A stretch of DNA of 64,000 nt. Origin: Actinomycetospora sp. TBRC 11914 (GTDB lineage Bacteria > Actinomycetota > Actinomycetes > Mycobacteriales > Pseudonocardiaceae). The DNA lies in NCBI RefSeq assembly GCF_012933465.1, contig NZ_JABBND010000001.1, positions 434,001 to 498,000 of the forward strand, in the 5' to 3' direction. Position numbers and translations under genes: made by a program. A model generated the notes under the pieces. It saw nothing but the letters and a program-made list of their open reading frames with translations. It was not told the origin of the DNA and did not search any database. This document shows, in pieces, positions 1 to 7,795 of this stretch (within the stretch, counting starts at the first letter, position 1; each line of letters begins with the position of its first letter).

Positions 1-146
1 AGGGCGCGGCTGAACCCCGGGTCGTGGCGCCCGCCGAGCCCGAGACCCGGCCGGAAGTCCGCCGGGAGGGTGTCGGCGAGCCAGCGGCGCACGTCGTGGC
101 GCAGGGCGTCCTCGTGCGGGGAGAGCGCGGTCGGCGCGAAGATCAC
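1..146 (-). CDS. acyl-CoA dehydrogenase, N-terminal fragment (runs off window)
   Basis: Only the first 48 codons are inside the window. Read on the minus strand from a GTG at 146, the protein begins VIFAPTALSPHEDALRHDVR and continues through a RxWLADTLP segment to DFRPGLGLGGRHDP. That is the usual amphipathic opening of actinobacterial acyl-CoA dehydrogenases (FAD enzymes of fatty-acid or steroid side-chain beta-oxidation). A GGAGGG Shine-Dalgarno lies about 8 nt upstream of the GTG and decides the start. It is divergent from the thioesterase at 200, which would fit a shared acyl-CoA role. The catalytic region is outside the window, so substrate class cannot be judged. Confidence 0.7.
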   Translation of the reverse strand, partial: MIFAPTALSPHEDALRHDVRRWLADTLPADFRPGLGLGGRHDPGFSRA

Positions 147-199
147 GGCGGTGTCCCTCCGGGTCGGGGTCGCCCCATCTTCGCCCCGCGGTCCCCTGG

Positions 200-1027
200 T
201 TGACTGCGCGGGTGATCAGCGAGCTGGAGGCCGACACCACCGGCGTCCCGGGTCCCGACGGCGGGTTCGACCTCACCCTCGCCGACCGCTGGGGCATCGG
301 CGGCGGCCGGCTCAACGGGGGCTACCAGCTCGCCGCGGCGCTGAACCCGCTCACCACGGTCATGGCCGGGCACGGGCGGCCCGACCCGGTCGTCGCCTCC
401 GCGACCTTCCTCCGCCCCGCCCTCGCCGGTCCCGCCCACCTGGCCACCACCGTCCACCGCGTGGGTCGCCGGGTCGCCAACGGCTCGGCGGAGCTGCACC
501 AGCCCGGCCCGGACGGCGTGCCGCGCGAGGTGCTGCGCCTGGAGGCGAGCTTCGTCGACCTCGCCACCACCGAGCCCGACCGCTGGGACGGCGACGCCGC
601 CCCGGCGCTCCCGCCGCCCGACGAGTGCCTCGATCTCCTCGCGGGCACCGGGATGCGCACCGACGCCCTCGTCGTCGGGCGGGTCGTGTTCCGGGTGCCC
701 GAGCTGCCGGGCTGGCGCCGCCGCGAGCCCTCCGGCGACCCGACCGCCGAGTTCTGGGTCGGCTTCCGCGACGGCAGCGACCCGACCCTGGGCTCGCTCG
801 CGTTCGTCGTCGACTGCGCCACGCCCGTGGTCGCCGAGCTCGGCCGTCGGACGAGCGGCACCGCGCAGCTCACCGTGCACCTGCGCGAGCACCCCGCGCC
901 CGGCCCGCTGGCGTGCCGCGTGCGCACCCGCCACCTCGCACACGGACTGCACGAGGAGGACGTCGAGGTGTGGGACTCGGCCGGGGTCCTCTGCGCCCAG
1001 TCCCGTCAGCTGGCGCTGCTGGCGTAG
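200..1027 (+). CDS. thioesterase-like (double hotdog) family protein
   Basis: 275 residues, matching the two-hotdog thioesterase-superfamily proteins of actinobacteria (TesB-like fold). An N-terminal hotdog holds the GRLNGGYQLAAALNPL helix and a central strand ATFLRPALAGPAHL; the C-terminal hotdog holds FWVGFRDGSDPTLGSLAFVVDCATP. These proteins hydrolyse or bind acyl-CoA thioesters in the cytoplasm. The start is TTG at 200 or, equally well, the in-frame GTG at 212 (VISELEADTTG); neither has a strong Shine-Dalgarno. It is divergent from an acyl-CoA dehydrogenase. I see no diagnostic catalytic triad, so substrate and even activity are inferred. Confidence 0.65.
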   Translation: MTARVISELEADTTGVPGPDGGFDLTLADRWGIGGGRLNGGYQLAAALNPLTTVMAGHGRPDPVVASATFLRPALAGPAHLATTVHRVGRRVANGSAELHQPGPDGVPREVLRLEASFVDLATTEPDRWDGDAAPALPPPDECLDLLAGTGMRTDALVVGRVVFRVPELPGWRRREPSGDPTAEFWVGFRDGSDPTLGSLAFVVDCATPVVAELGRRTSGTAQLTVHLREHPAPGPLACRVRTRHLAHGLHEEDVEVWDSAGVLCAQSRQLALLA

Positions 1028-1101
1028 GTGCTGCGCGCGCCCGTGATCAGGGGGAGCGCACGAGCGTCCGCGAAGCGCGCCTCCGCAGGATCCCCGGTTA
1101 G

Positions 1102-1225
1102 GACCTCCGCGCGACGCACACACCCACGCGCCGGGCGACGACGATTCCGCACCGACCACCGCGCGACGCACACACCCAGGCGCCGGGCGACGACGATTCC
1201 GCACCGACCTCCGCGCGACGCACAC
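1102..1225. repeat. 52-bp tandem repeat array A (about 2.4 copies)
   Basis: Units start at 1102, 1154 and 1206, an exact 52-bp period. Each unit carries CGCGACGCACAC followed by CGCCGGGCGACGACGATTCC; copies differ at only a few positions. The shared core read on the minus strand is GTGTGCGTCGCG, which nearly matches the plus-strand core of array B at 1414. The array sits between the 3' end of the thioesterase gene and the 3' end of the tetR gene, in DNA with no supported gene. Confidence 0.85.
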
Positions 1226-1283
1226 GTGGCGGGAGCCGGGGGGCCAGCCGTGCGCCCCACCCCCGACGGAGCACCACGAACAA

Positions 1284-1343
1284 GATCAGGGAGTCGCTGC
1301 GCTCTCCACGGAGATCCGGTCGACGTGGAGGGACTCCGTGATC
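1284..1343. repeat. 60-bp interrupted palindrome between the two arrays
   Basis: The left outer arm GATCAGGGAGTC (1284-1295) pairs with GACTCCGTGATC (ending 1343) with one mismatch. An inner arm CTCCACG pairs with CGTGGAG around a short loop (GAGATCCGGTCGA). It could form a long hairpin in RNA or a cruciform in DNA. No U-tract follows, so a classical terminator is not supported. It may be a REP/MITE-like element belonging to the surrounding repeats. Confidence 0.6.
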
Positions 1344-1413
1344 TTCGGGGCGATCGCGTCGGCCCGCCCGCCCGCGGTCGGAGCCCACGGCGGTCCACCA
1401 CCGGCGCCGGACC

Positions 1414-1600
1414 GTGTGCGCCACGCGTCTGTCCACCACAGCCCGCAGGCCCGCACCGCCGGAATGTGTGCGCCACGCGGCGGTCCACCCGAGCCCGCAG
1501 GCCCGCACCGCCGGAATGTGTGCGCCACGCGGCGGTCCACCACAGCCCGCAGGCCCGCACCGGCGGACCGTGTGCGCCACGCGTCGGTCCACGCGTCCTG
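1414..1600. repeat. 52-bp tandem repeat array B (about 3.5 copies)
   Basis: Units start at 1414, 1466, 1518 and 1570, again an exact 52-bp period. Each unit starts GTGTGCGCCACGCG, then a variable TCTGTCCAC/CGGTCCAC stretch, then GCCCGCAGGCCCGCACCG. The array runs to within a few bases of the tetR stop codon. Period and core match array A in inverted orientation, so the two arrays look like members of one repeat family. Confidence 0.85.
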
Positions 1601-1601
1601 C

Positions 1602-2207
1602 TCACGAGTCCGGAGCGCACCCCACGATCCGCAGCGCGAACCCCGCGTACTGGTCGGCCACCTGGTCGGCGCTCAGCGGCCCGTCCTCGGAGAACCAGCG
1701 GGCGATGCTCACGCACAGCTCGCGGATCGCGAACGACGCTAGCGCGGGCGACTCCACGTGGAACACCCCCCGCTCGACCCCCTCGGAGATCACCGCGCGC
1801 AGGGCGTGTTCGTGCTCCCGGCGGCGGGCCTGCATCGCCCCGCGCACCGGCTCGTCGAGGCTGGAGGTGTCCCGGTTGACGACGAGGGCCTCCCGACGGT
1901 GCGTCGCGTGCCGGTGGGCGTAGACCCGCGCGGCCCGGTACAGCACGTCCGGGGGCTCCCCGCCCTCGTCGTGCACCGCGTGGAAGTCCGCGAGCACGCC
2001 CGCGGTGGTGGTGTCGACGATGCTCTCGAGCAGCTCGTGCTTGGAGCGCATGTGGTTGTAGAGGCTCGGCGTCCGCACCCCGAGCGCGCCGGCGATCTCG
2101 GAGAGCGCCGTGCCGTGATAGCCGCGCTCGGCGAAGAGCGTGAGCGCGTGGTCGAGCACCCGGTGACTGGTCACGGGATCCCGGACGGTGGCGCCCACGC
2201 GGCCCAC
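1602..2207 (-). CDS. TetR/AcrR family transcriptional regulator
   Basis: About 201 residues from GTG 2207 (a GTG at 2198 is also possible; the longer frame to 2270 would run through the operator). The N-terminal helix-turn-helix is plain: HRVLDHALTLFAERGYHGTA, then LSEIAGALGVRTPSLYNHMRSK, followed by the all-helical ligand-binding domain containing HATHRREALVVNRD and a C-terminal ALASFAIRELCVSIARWFSEDGP-type helix. This is typical of KstR2/FadR-like actinobacterial TetR proteins that respond to acyl-CoAs. It is divergent from the acyl-CoA ligase operon at 2317, with two near-identical palindromes between them, so autoregulation and control of the catabolic operon are likely. The ligand is unknown. 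Confidence 0.85.
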   Translation of the reverse strand: MGRVGATVRDPVTSHRVLDHALTLFAERGYHGTALSEIAGALGVRTPSLYNHMRSKHELLESIVDTTTAGVLADFHAVHDEGGEPPDVLYRAARVYAHRHATHRREALVVNRDTSSLDEPVRGAMQARRREHEHALRAVISEGVERGVFHVESPALASFAIRELCVSIARWFSEDGPLSADQVADQYAGFALRIVGCAPDS

Positions 2208-2214
2208 CCTAGCG

Positions 2215-2230
2215 ACTAACGAGCGTTCGT
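2215..2230. promoter_or_regulatory. putative TetR operator, copy 1
   Basis: ACTAACGAGCGTTCGT: arms ACTAACG and CGTTCGT around AG, one mismatch from perfect symmetry. It lies 8 bp upstream of the chosen tetR start. The near-identical copy at 2269 lies close to the divergent operon. Confidence 0.65.
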
Positions 2231-2268
2231 GAGCCCCTTGTGCGACCCACCACCGTCGCCCTACGGTC

Positions 2269-2284
2269 ACTAACGAGCGTTAGT
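2269..2284. promoter_or_regulatory. putative TetR operator, copy 2
   Basis: ACTAACGAGCGTTAGT: perfect 7-bp arms ACTAACG/CGTTAGT around AG, 32 bp upstream of the acyl-CoA ligase GTG. Site centres are 54 bp apart. The size and symmetry are typical of a TetR dimer site; binding itself is inferred. Confidence 0.7.
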
Positions 2285-2316
2285 CAGCCCAGCCGTGACG
2301 GGCGAGAGGGGACGCG

Positions 2317-3867
2317 GTGCTGCGGACCGAGCTGATCAGGCCGATCGGGGAGCTCCTCGACCGCCACGCCGCCGAGCGCGGCGAGGCCACCGCCTTCGTC
2401 GACGACGACCGCCGCGTCACCTACGCCGAGCTCGCGCGCACCACGGCGCGCCTCGCGGGTCGGCTCGTCGATCTCGGGGTCGCCCCGGGAGACCGGGTCG
2501 CGATGGTCATGACCAACCGGGTCGAGACCGTCGAGACCTACCTCGCGGTCCCCCGCGCCGCGGGCGTCGCCACCTGCCTCAACCCCGACGCCGCACCGGC
2601 CGAGCTCGCGTACGTGCTCGCCGACTCCGGCGCCCGCGTCGTCGTCACGGACGCCGACCACGCCGATCTGGTGGCGGGGCTCGCGGCCCCGGGGACCACC
2701 GTCGTCGTCGTGGGGGACGCCGACCGCCCGGGGTGGCACGCCTACGGCGACCTCCTCGCCACCGCGCCGCGCACGCCGGCCCCGGACCCCGCCGACCTCG
2801 ACGCCACCGCCTTCATGCTCTACACCTCCGGCACCACCGGGCGTCCCAAGGGCGTCGAGCTGACGATGCGGAGCTGCCTGTGGGTGGTCGCGGCGTGCTG
2901 GGCCCCCATCGCGGGCCTCGCCGCCGGCGACGAGGTGCTCTGCGCGCTGCCGCTCTTCCACTCCTACGCGCTGGACCTCTGCGTGCTCGGGGTGGTCGCG
3001 ACCGGCGCGGGCGAGCGCATCCTCCCCCGCTTCTCGCCGGCCCGGATCCTCGAACTGCTCGCGCGGGACGGGTGCACGGTGCTCCCCGGCGTCCCCACGG
3101 GGTTCTCCTACCTGGTCCAGGCCGTCGCCGGGCGCACGCCGCCACACCGGCTGCGGGTCGCGATCTCGGCCGGCGCGATCCTGCCCGCGGCACTCGACCA
3201 GGCCTTCGAGGAGTGTTTCGGGGTGCCACTGCTCGACGGCTACGGCATCACCGAGACCTCGACGATGGTGACGATGAACTGGCCGCACGGCGGCCGGCCG
3301 TACGGGTCGTGCGGGCTGCCGCTCCCCGGTCTCTCGGTGCGCCTGGTCGACCCCGCCACCGGCACCGACGCACCGCCGGGGGGCGAGGGCGAGCTGTGGG
3401 TGCGGGGCCCGAACGTCATGCGCGGCTACCACGGCAAGCCCGAGCAGACCGCCGACGTGCTCGTCGACGGCTGGTACCGCACCGGCGACCTCGCCCGCGC
3501 CGACGAGCACGGCTATCTCACGATCAGCGGCCGCACCAAGGAGATGATCATCCGCGGCGGCGAGAACATCTACCCGGCCGAGATCGAGAACGTGCTGCTC
3601 GCCGCGCCCGGGGTGTCCGACGCCGCCGTCGTCGGGCGGGCACACCCGGACCTCGGGGAGGTGCCGGTCGCCTTCGTCGTCGGCGGGGACGATCCCCCGG
3701 ACGCGGAGGACCTCCTCGCGCGGTGCCGGCGCGACCTCTCCGCGTTCAAGGTGCCCGAGATCCGCTTCACGACGACGATCCCGCGCACCGGCTCCGGCAA
3801 GGTCAAGCGCTTCGAGCTGGCCCGCCTGCTCGACGAGGCCCCCGCCGACCAGAAGGTCCCGTCGTGA
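2317..3867 (+). CDS. acyl-CoA synthetase / AMP-dependent ligase
   Basis: 516 residues, normal length for an ANL-superfamily carboxylate-CoA ligase. The P-loop LYTSGTTGRPKG lies near residue 167, YGITET near 308, YRTGDLA near 388, the hinge GRTKEMIIRGGENIYPAEIE near 407, and the catalytic Lys in TGSGKVKR close to the C-terminus. The reaction is acid + ATP + CoA to acyl-CoA + AMP + PPi. GTG 2317 is preceded by GAGAGGGGA. It is the first gene of an operon running to about 9969, behind the TetR operators, and its stop overlaps the next start (GTGA). Genes downstream include a molybdenum hydroxylase, so an aromatic or heterocyclic acid is a plausible substrate, but the sequence does not fix this. 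Confidence 0.9.
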   Translation: MLRTELIRPIGELLDRHAAERGEATAFVDDDRRVTYAELARTTARLAGRLVDLGVAPGDRVAMVMTNRVETVETYLAVPRAAGVATCLNPDAAPAELAYVLADSGARVVVTDADHADLVAGLAAPGTTVVVVGDADRPGWHAYGDLLATAPRTPAPDPADLDATAFMLYTSGTTGRPKGVELTMRSCLWVVAACWAPIAGLAAGDEVLCALPLFHSYALDLCVLGVVATGAGERILPRFSPARILELLARDGCTVLPGVPTGFSYLVQAVAGRTPPHRLRVAISAGAILPAALDQAFEECFGVPLLDGYGITETSTMVTMNWPHGGRPYGSCGLPLPGLSVRLVDPATGTDAPPGGEGELWVRGPNVMRGYHGKPEQTADVLVDGWYRTGDLARADEHGYLTISGRTKEMIIRGGENIYPAEIENVLLAAPGVSDAAVVGRAHPDLGEVPVAFVVGGDDPPDAEDLLARCRRDLSAFKVPEIRFTTTIPRTGSGKVKRFELARLLDEAPADQKVPS

Positions 3868-4655
3868 AGGTCGGCGAGCTGGAGATCGTGCCGATCGTCG
3901 ACGGCACCGGCCGGGAGAACGCCCGCGAGGTGCTCACCGCGCCCGGCGCCGATCGGTGGGCCTGCCACCCCGAGCAGCTCGACGCCCACGGCGACCTCGT
4001 GCTCACCCTCGGCGGGTTCCTGCTGCGCACCGGCGACCGGACGGTCCTCGTCGACGCCGGGGTCGGCCGCATCCACAACGACAACTACGCGGGCGGCGGG
4101 TTCCTCGACGCGCTGGCCGCCACGGGCACGGCGCCCGAGGACGTCACCGACGTGGTCTTCACCCACCTGCACTTCGACCACGTCGGGTGGGCCACCAGCC
4201 GCGGCGAGGTCGTGTTCGCGGGCGCCACCTACCGGGTCCACGAGGCCGACTGGGCGCACTTCGTCGACGCGCCCGACGCCGACCCCGGCGCCGTCCGCAA
4301 GCTCGCCCCGCTGCGCGAGCGGCTCGAGACCTTCGACGCCGAGCGCACGCTCGCGCCCGGGCTCGACGCCCGCCCGACCCCCGGGCACACCCCCGGCTCG
4401 ACCACCTACGTCGTCTCCAGCGGCGACGCGCGAGCGCTGCTCATCGGCGACGTCGCGCACTCGGTGGTCGAGCTCGCCGAGCCCGACTGGGAGGCGGTGT
4501 TCGACGTCGACCCGGTCGCGGCGCGGGAGATGCGCCGCCGGCTCGTCGACGAGGTCGCCGACACCGACGTCCTCGTCGCCCCCGGGCACCTGCCCGGCCT
4601 CGCCTTCGGCCGCGTCGTCACCGTCGGCGGCGGCCGCCGCTTCACCACCGTCTGA
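3864..4655 (+). CDS. metallo-beta-lactamase-fold hydrolase
   Basis: 263 residues starting at GTG 3864, overlapping the ligase stop by 4 nt. The zinc motif HLHFDH is at about residue 99-104; further metal ligands are GHTPGST (around 175) and the Asp of IGDVAHS (around 194), with a late His in VAPGHLPG. This is the MBL-fold group of lactonases and thioester hydrolases (AttM/PNP-hydrolase type). In this operon it would fit opening of a lactone or hydrolysis of a CoA thioester. The metal site looks complete; the substrate is unknown. Confidence 0.85.
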   Translation: MKVGELEIVPIVDGTGRENAREVLTAPGADRWACHPEQLDAHGDLVLTLGGFLLRTGDRTVLVDAGVGRIHNDNYAGGGFLDALAATGTAPEDVTDVVFTHLHFDHVGWATSRGEVVFAGATYRVHEADWAHFVDAPDADPGAVRKLAPLRERLETFDAERTLAPGLDARPTPGHTPGSTTYVVSSGDARALLIGDVAHSVVELAEPDWEAVFDVDPVAAREMRRRLVDEVADTDVLVAPGHLPGLAFGRVVTVGGGRRFTTV

Positions 4656-4682
4656 GTTCACCACCCTCTGAGGAGCACACGG

Positions 4683-5447
4683 ATGGATCTGCAGCTCGCC
4701 GGCACCACGGTGCTGGTCACCGGGGCCGGCCAGGGCCTCGGTCGCGCGATCGGCGAGGCGTTCGCCGCCGAGGGCGCCCAGGTCGCCTTCGGGTTCCACA
4801 CCTCGGGCGAGGGCGCCGAGCAGGCGGCCGAGGCCGCGCGGGCCGCGGGGGTGAAGGCGATCGCGGTCGGGGTCGACACCCGCGACGACGCCTCCGTCGC
4901 CCGGGCGCTCGACGCCGTCGAGTCCGAGCTCGGCCCGGTCGGGGTGCTGGTCAACAACGCGGCGCTCACCAGCCGCGGCCGCTTCCTCGAGCGCTCCGCC
5001 GACGAGTTCGCCGCCGAGATCGACGTGACCGTCACGGGCACGGTGCGCATCTCCCACGCGGTCGCGAAGCGGATGGTCGACCACGGTGGCGGCGCGATCG
5101 TCTCGCTCCTGGGCGACTCCGGGCGCGTCGGCGAGTCCGGGCTCGCGGTCACCGCCACCGCGCGGAGCTCCACCCTCGGGCTCACGAAGTCGCTGGCCAA
5201 GGAGCTCGCCCGCCACGGCATCCGCGCCAACGCCGTCTCCCTCGGGCTGGTGCAGACCGACCGGTTCTCCGAGCACGCCGGCGGGACCGACGACGAGCGC
5301 CTGCGCAAGATCACCGCGCTCTACCCGCTGCGCCGCCTGGGCCGCCCGGAGGACGTCACCCCGACGATCCTGCTGCTCGCCTCCCCGCGCTCGTCGTGGA
5401 CGACGGGTCAGGTCCTGTCGGTCAACGGCGGCTTCGCGATGCCGTGA
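4683..5447 (+). CDS. SDR-fold protein lacking the catalytic Tyr/Lys
   Basis: 254 residues; ATG 4683 follows GAGGAGCACACGG. The Rossmann start TGAGQGLGRAIGEAF and the NNAA motif (VLVNNAALTSRG) are intact, as is the C-terminal GRPEDVTPTILLLASP...SVNGGFAMP typical of FabG-like SDRs. At the active site, where family members have YxxxK (AYSASKAALLGLT), this protein reads AVTATARSSTLGLTKSLAKE: Tyr becomes Thr and Lys becomes Arg. It may bind NAD(P) without normal oxidoreductase chemistry, or use an atypical mechanism. It ends in a TGATG overlap with the molybdenum hydroxylase gene, so it is translationally coupled and not an obvious relic. Confidence 0.8.
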   Translation: MDLQLAGTTVLVTGAGQGLGRAIGEAFAAEGAQVAFGFHTSGEGAEQAAEAARAAGVKAIAVGVDTRDDASVARALDAVESELGPVGVLVNNAALTSRGRFLERSADEFAAEIDVTVTGTVRISHAVAKRMVDHGGGAIVSLLGDSGRVGESGLAVTATARSSTLGLTKSLAKELARHGIRANAVSLGLVQTDRFSEHAGGTDDERLRKITALYPLRRLGRPEDVTPTILLLASPRSSWTTGQVLSVNGGFAMP

Positions 5448-7795
5448 TGAACACCGACCACGTCCCCGCCTCCGGCACCCCGGTGCGCCGCAAGGAGGAC
5501 ACGCGCCTGCTCACCGGCCGGGGCCGCTACGTCTCCGACCTGGTGCTGCCGCGGATGCGCCACGTCGCGTTCGTGCGCAGCCCGGTCGCCCACGCCCGGC
5601 TCGCCGGGATCGACACCACCGAGGCCCTCGCGGTCGACGGGGTGCACGCGGTGGTCACCGGCGAGCACCCGGCGCTGGCGTCGGTGGCGCTGCGGGCGCA
5701 GTCGGCCCTGCCCGGCTACGTCGAGACCGACCAGCCGCCGCTCGCCCGCGGGAAGGTCCGCTTCGCCGGGGAGGCCGTCGCCGCCGTCGTCGCCGACGAC
5801 CGCTACCTCGCCGAGGACGGCGCCGAGGCCGTCGTCGTGGACTACGACCCGCTCGGGCCGACGGTGTGCGCCTGGGCCGACCCGGCCGGGATCACCGACC
5901 CGGTGCACGACGAGGCCCCCGACAACCTGCTGCTCTCGCGCACCTTCCGCGCGGGCGACGTCGAGGCGGCCCTCGCCGCGGCCGACGTCGTCGTCGACCG
6001 GGAGCTCACCACCAACCGGCACTCCGGGAACCCCATCGAGTGCCGCGCCGGGGTCGCCCGCTACGAGGCCGCCGACCGGCGGCTCACCTTCTGGTCGGGC
6101 ACCCAGGTGCCCCACCTCGTGCGCACCCAGCTCGCCGAACTGCTCGACCTGCCCGAGGGCAACATCCGGGTCGTCGCGCCCGACGTCGGCGGCGGGTTCG
6201 GCGTCAAGGCGGTGCTCTACCCCGAGGACGTGGCGCTGTGCCTGATGGCGATCGCCATGCCCGGGATCCCGCTCAAGTGGGTCGAGGACCGCGTCGAGCA
6301 CCTGCTCGCCGCGACCCACGCCCGCGACCACCGCTACGTGCTGCGCGCCGGCTTCGCCGCCGACGGCGCCCTGCTCGCGGTACGGGCCGACGTCTGGTGC
6401 AACACCGGGGCGTACTCGGTCTACCCGTGGACCGCGGGCATCGAGCCGCTCATGGCCGGCGGGCTGCTCACCGGCCCGTACAAGCTGACGGACTACGAGT
6501 GCACCGTCCGCGGCGTCGCCACCAACACCAGCCCGTCGGGGCCCTACCGCGGCGTCGCCCGCCCGGCGACGGTGTTCGCGATGGAGGCGCTGCTCGACTC
6601 CGGCGCTCGGGCGCTCGGCATGGACCCGATCGCGCTGCGGCGCCGCAACCTCATCCTGCCCGCCGACGTCCCGTACCGGATGCCCTCGCGGCTCGTCGAC
6701 GACTCCGGGGCCTACGAGGCCTGCCTCGACCGGGCCGTCGAGGTGTTCGACGTCCGGCGGTGGCGGGCCGAGCAGATCCGTCGCCGGGACGCCGGGGAGC
6801 GGCCGATCGGGATCGGGGTCGCGCTCTACAACGAGCTCACCGGGCTCGGCCGTGCCGCCTCGGCCGGGCCGCGGATGCCGTTCCGCACCGGCCACGACGC
6901 GTGCACGGTGCGGGTCAACCCCGACGGCGGGGTCACCGTGTTCTCCGGCGTGACCTCCCAGGGCCAGGGGCTGGAGACGACGATGGCCCAGGTCGTCGCC
7001 GACGCGCTCGGCGTGGCCTACGACGCCGTCGACGTCCGCATCGGCGACACCGACGAGTCCCTCTGGGGCTTCGGCGCCTTCTCCTCCCGGCAGGCCGTCA
7101 TCGGCGGCGGCGCCGCCCACCTGGCCGGCGGCCACGTCCGGGACAAGGTGCTCGCGCTGGCCGGGGCGCTCAAGGAGGTCGACGTCGCCGACCTCGACCT
7201 GCGCGCCGGCCAGGTCCACGTCCGCGGGCAGGAGAAGCCGATCATCTCGCTGGCCGAGGTCGCCCGGGTCGCGTACCTGCAGTCCGACCGACTGCCCGAG
7301 GGCTTCGGCCCCGGCCTGGAGGGCACCGAGTTCTACGACCCGATCCGCGGCGCGTTCGCCGCGGGGGCCCAGCTCGCCGCGATCGAGTTCGACCCGACCA
7401 CCGGCGCCGTCCGCATCCTCGACTGGGTCTGCGTGGAGGACGCCGGACGGATCGTCCACCCGGTGATCGTCGACGGCCAGATCGCCGGCTCGATCGCCCA
7501 GGGCATCGGGGGCGCGATGTACGAGCACCTGGTCTACGACGAGGCCGGGAACCTCTCGACGGGCACCCTGCTCGACTACCTCATGCCCACCTCGGGCGAG
7601 ATCCCCGAGCTGCGCCTCGACCACGTCAGCACGCCCGCGGCGAACCCCACCGGCGTCCGGGGTGTCGGCGAGGGCGGGACGCTCGGCCCCGCCGCGGTCG
7701 TGGCCGGCGCGCTCGGCGACGCCCTGGGCGTCGAGCTCGACGACCTGCCGGTCACCCCGGCCCGCGTCTGGGAGCTGGCGGGTGGTCGCCCGTGA
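5447..7795 (+). CDS. molybdenum hydroxylase large subunit (xanthine dehydrogenase/CoxL family)
   Basis: 782 residues. It opens with TPVRRKEDTRLLTGRGRYVSDL, the standard CoxL/CutL N-terminus, followed by the ab-type domain I and the Mo-pterin-binding domain II: VAPDVGGGFGVK near residue 245, the active-loop region PSGPYRGVARPATVFAMEAL near 363-382, and the C-terminal GVRGVGEGGTLGP with the conserved catalytic Glu. The loop is not the VAYRCSFR signature of form I CO dehydrogenase, so CO oxidation is unlikely. It binds molybdopterin cytosine dinucleotide and hydroxylates a C-H bond of a (hetero)aromatic or aldehyde substrate with water as oxygen source. Coupled 1-4 nt overlaps with both neighbours indicate one operon with its FAD and 2Fe-2S subunits. 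Confidence 0.9.
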   Translation: MNTDHVPASGTPVRRKEDTRLLTGRGRYVSDLVLPRMRHVAFVRSPVAHARLAGIDTTEALAVDGVHAVVTGEHPALASVALRAQSALPGYVETDQPPLARGKVRFAGEAVAAVVADDRYLAEDGAEAVVVDYDPLGPTVCAWADPAGITDPVHDEAPDNLLLSRTFRAGDVEAALAAADVVVDRELTTNRHSGNPIECRAGVARYEAADRRLTFWSGTQVPHLVRTQLAELLDLPEGNIRVVAPDVGGGFGVKAVLYPEDVALCLMAIAMPGIPLKWVEDRVEHLLAATHARDHRYVLRAGFAADGALLAVRADVWCNTGAYSVYPWTAGIEPLMAGGLLTGPYKLTDYECTVRGVATNTSPSGPYRGVARPATVFAMEALLDSGARALGMDPIALRRRNLILPADVPYRMPSRLVDDSGAYEACLDRAVEVFDVRRWRAEQIRRRDAGERPIGIGVALYNELTGLGRAASAGPRMPFRTGHDACTVRVNPDGGVTVFSGVTSQGQGLETTMAQVVADALGVAYDAVDVRIGDTDESLWGFGAFSSRQAVIGGGAAHLAGGHVRDKVLALAGALKEVDVADLDLRAGQVHVRGQEKPIISLAEVARVAYLQSDRLPEGFGPGLEGTEFYDPIRGAFAAGAQLAAIEFDPTTGAVRILDWVCVEDAGRIVHPVIVDGQIAGSIAQGIGGAMYEHLVYDEAGNLSTGTLLDYLMPTSGEIPELRLDHVSTPAANPTGVRGVGEGGTLGPAAVVAGALGDALGVELDDLPVTPARVWELAGGRP

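Noticed and set aside
1102-1600. CRISPR array
   Set aside because: Two to four 52-bp units whose inter-core segments are themselves nearly identical, so they are tandem repeats and not spacers; no cas genes nearby.
5408-7624. Very long minus-strand open frame over the molybdenum hydroxylase gene
   Set aside because: Antisense shadow of a GC-rich gene; its product is Gly/Arg/Val/Asp-rich without any family motif, while the plus-strand protein has complete CoxL motifs.
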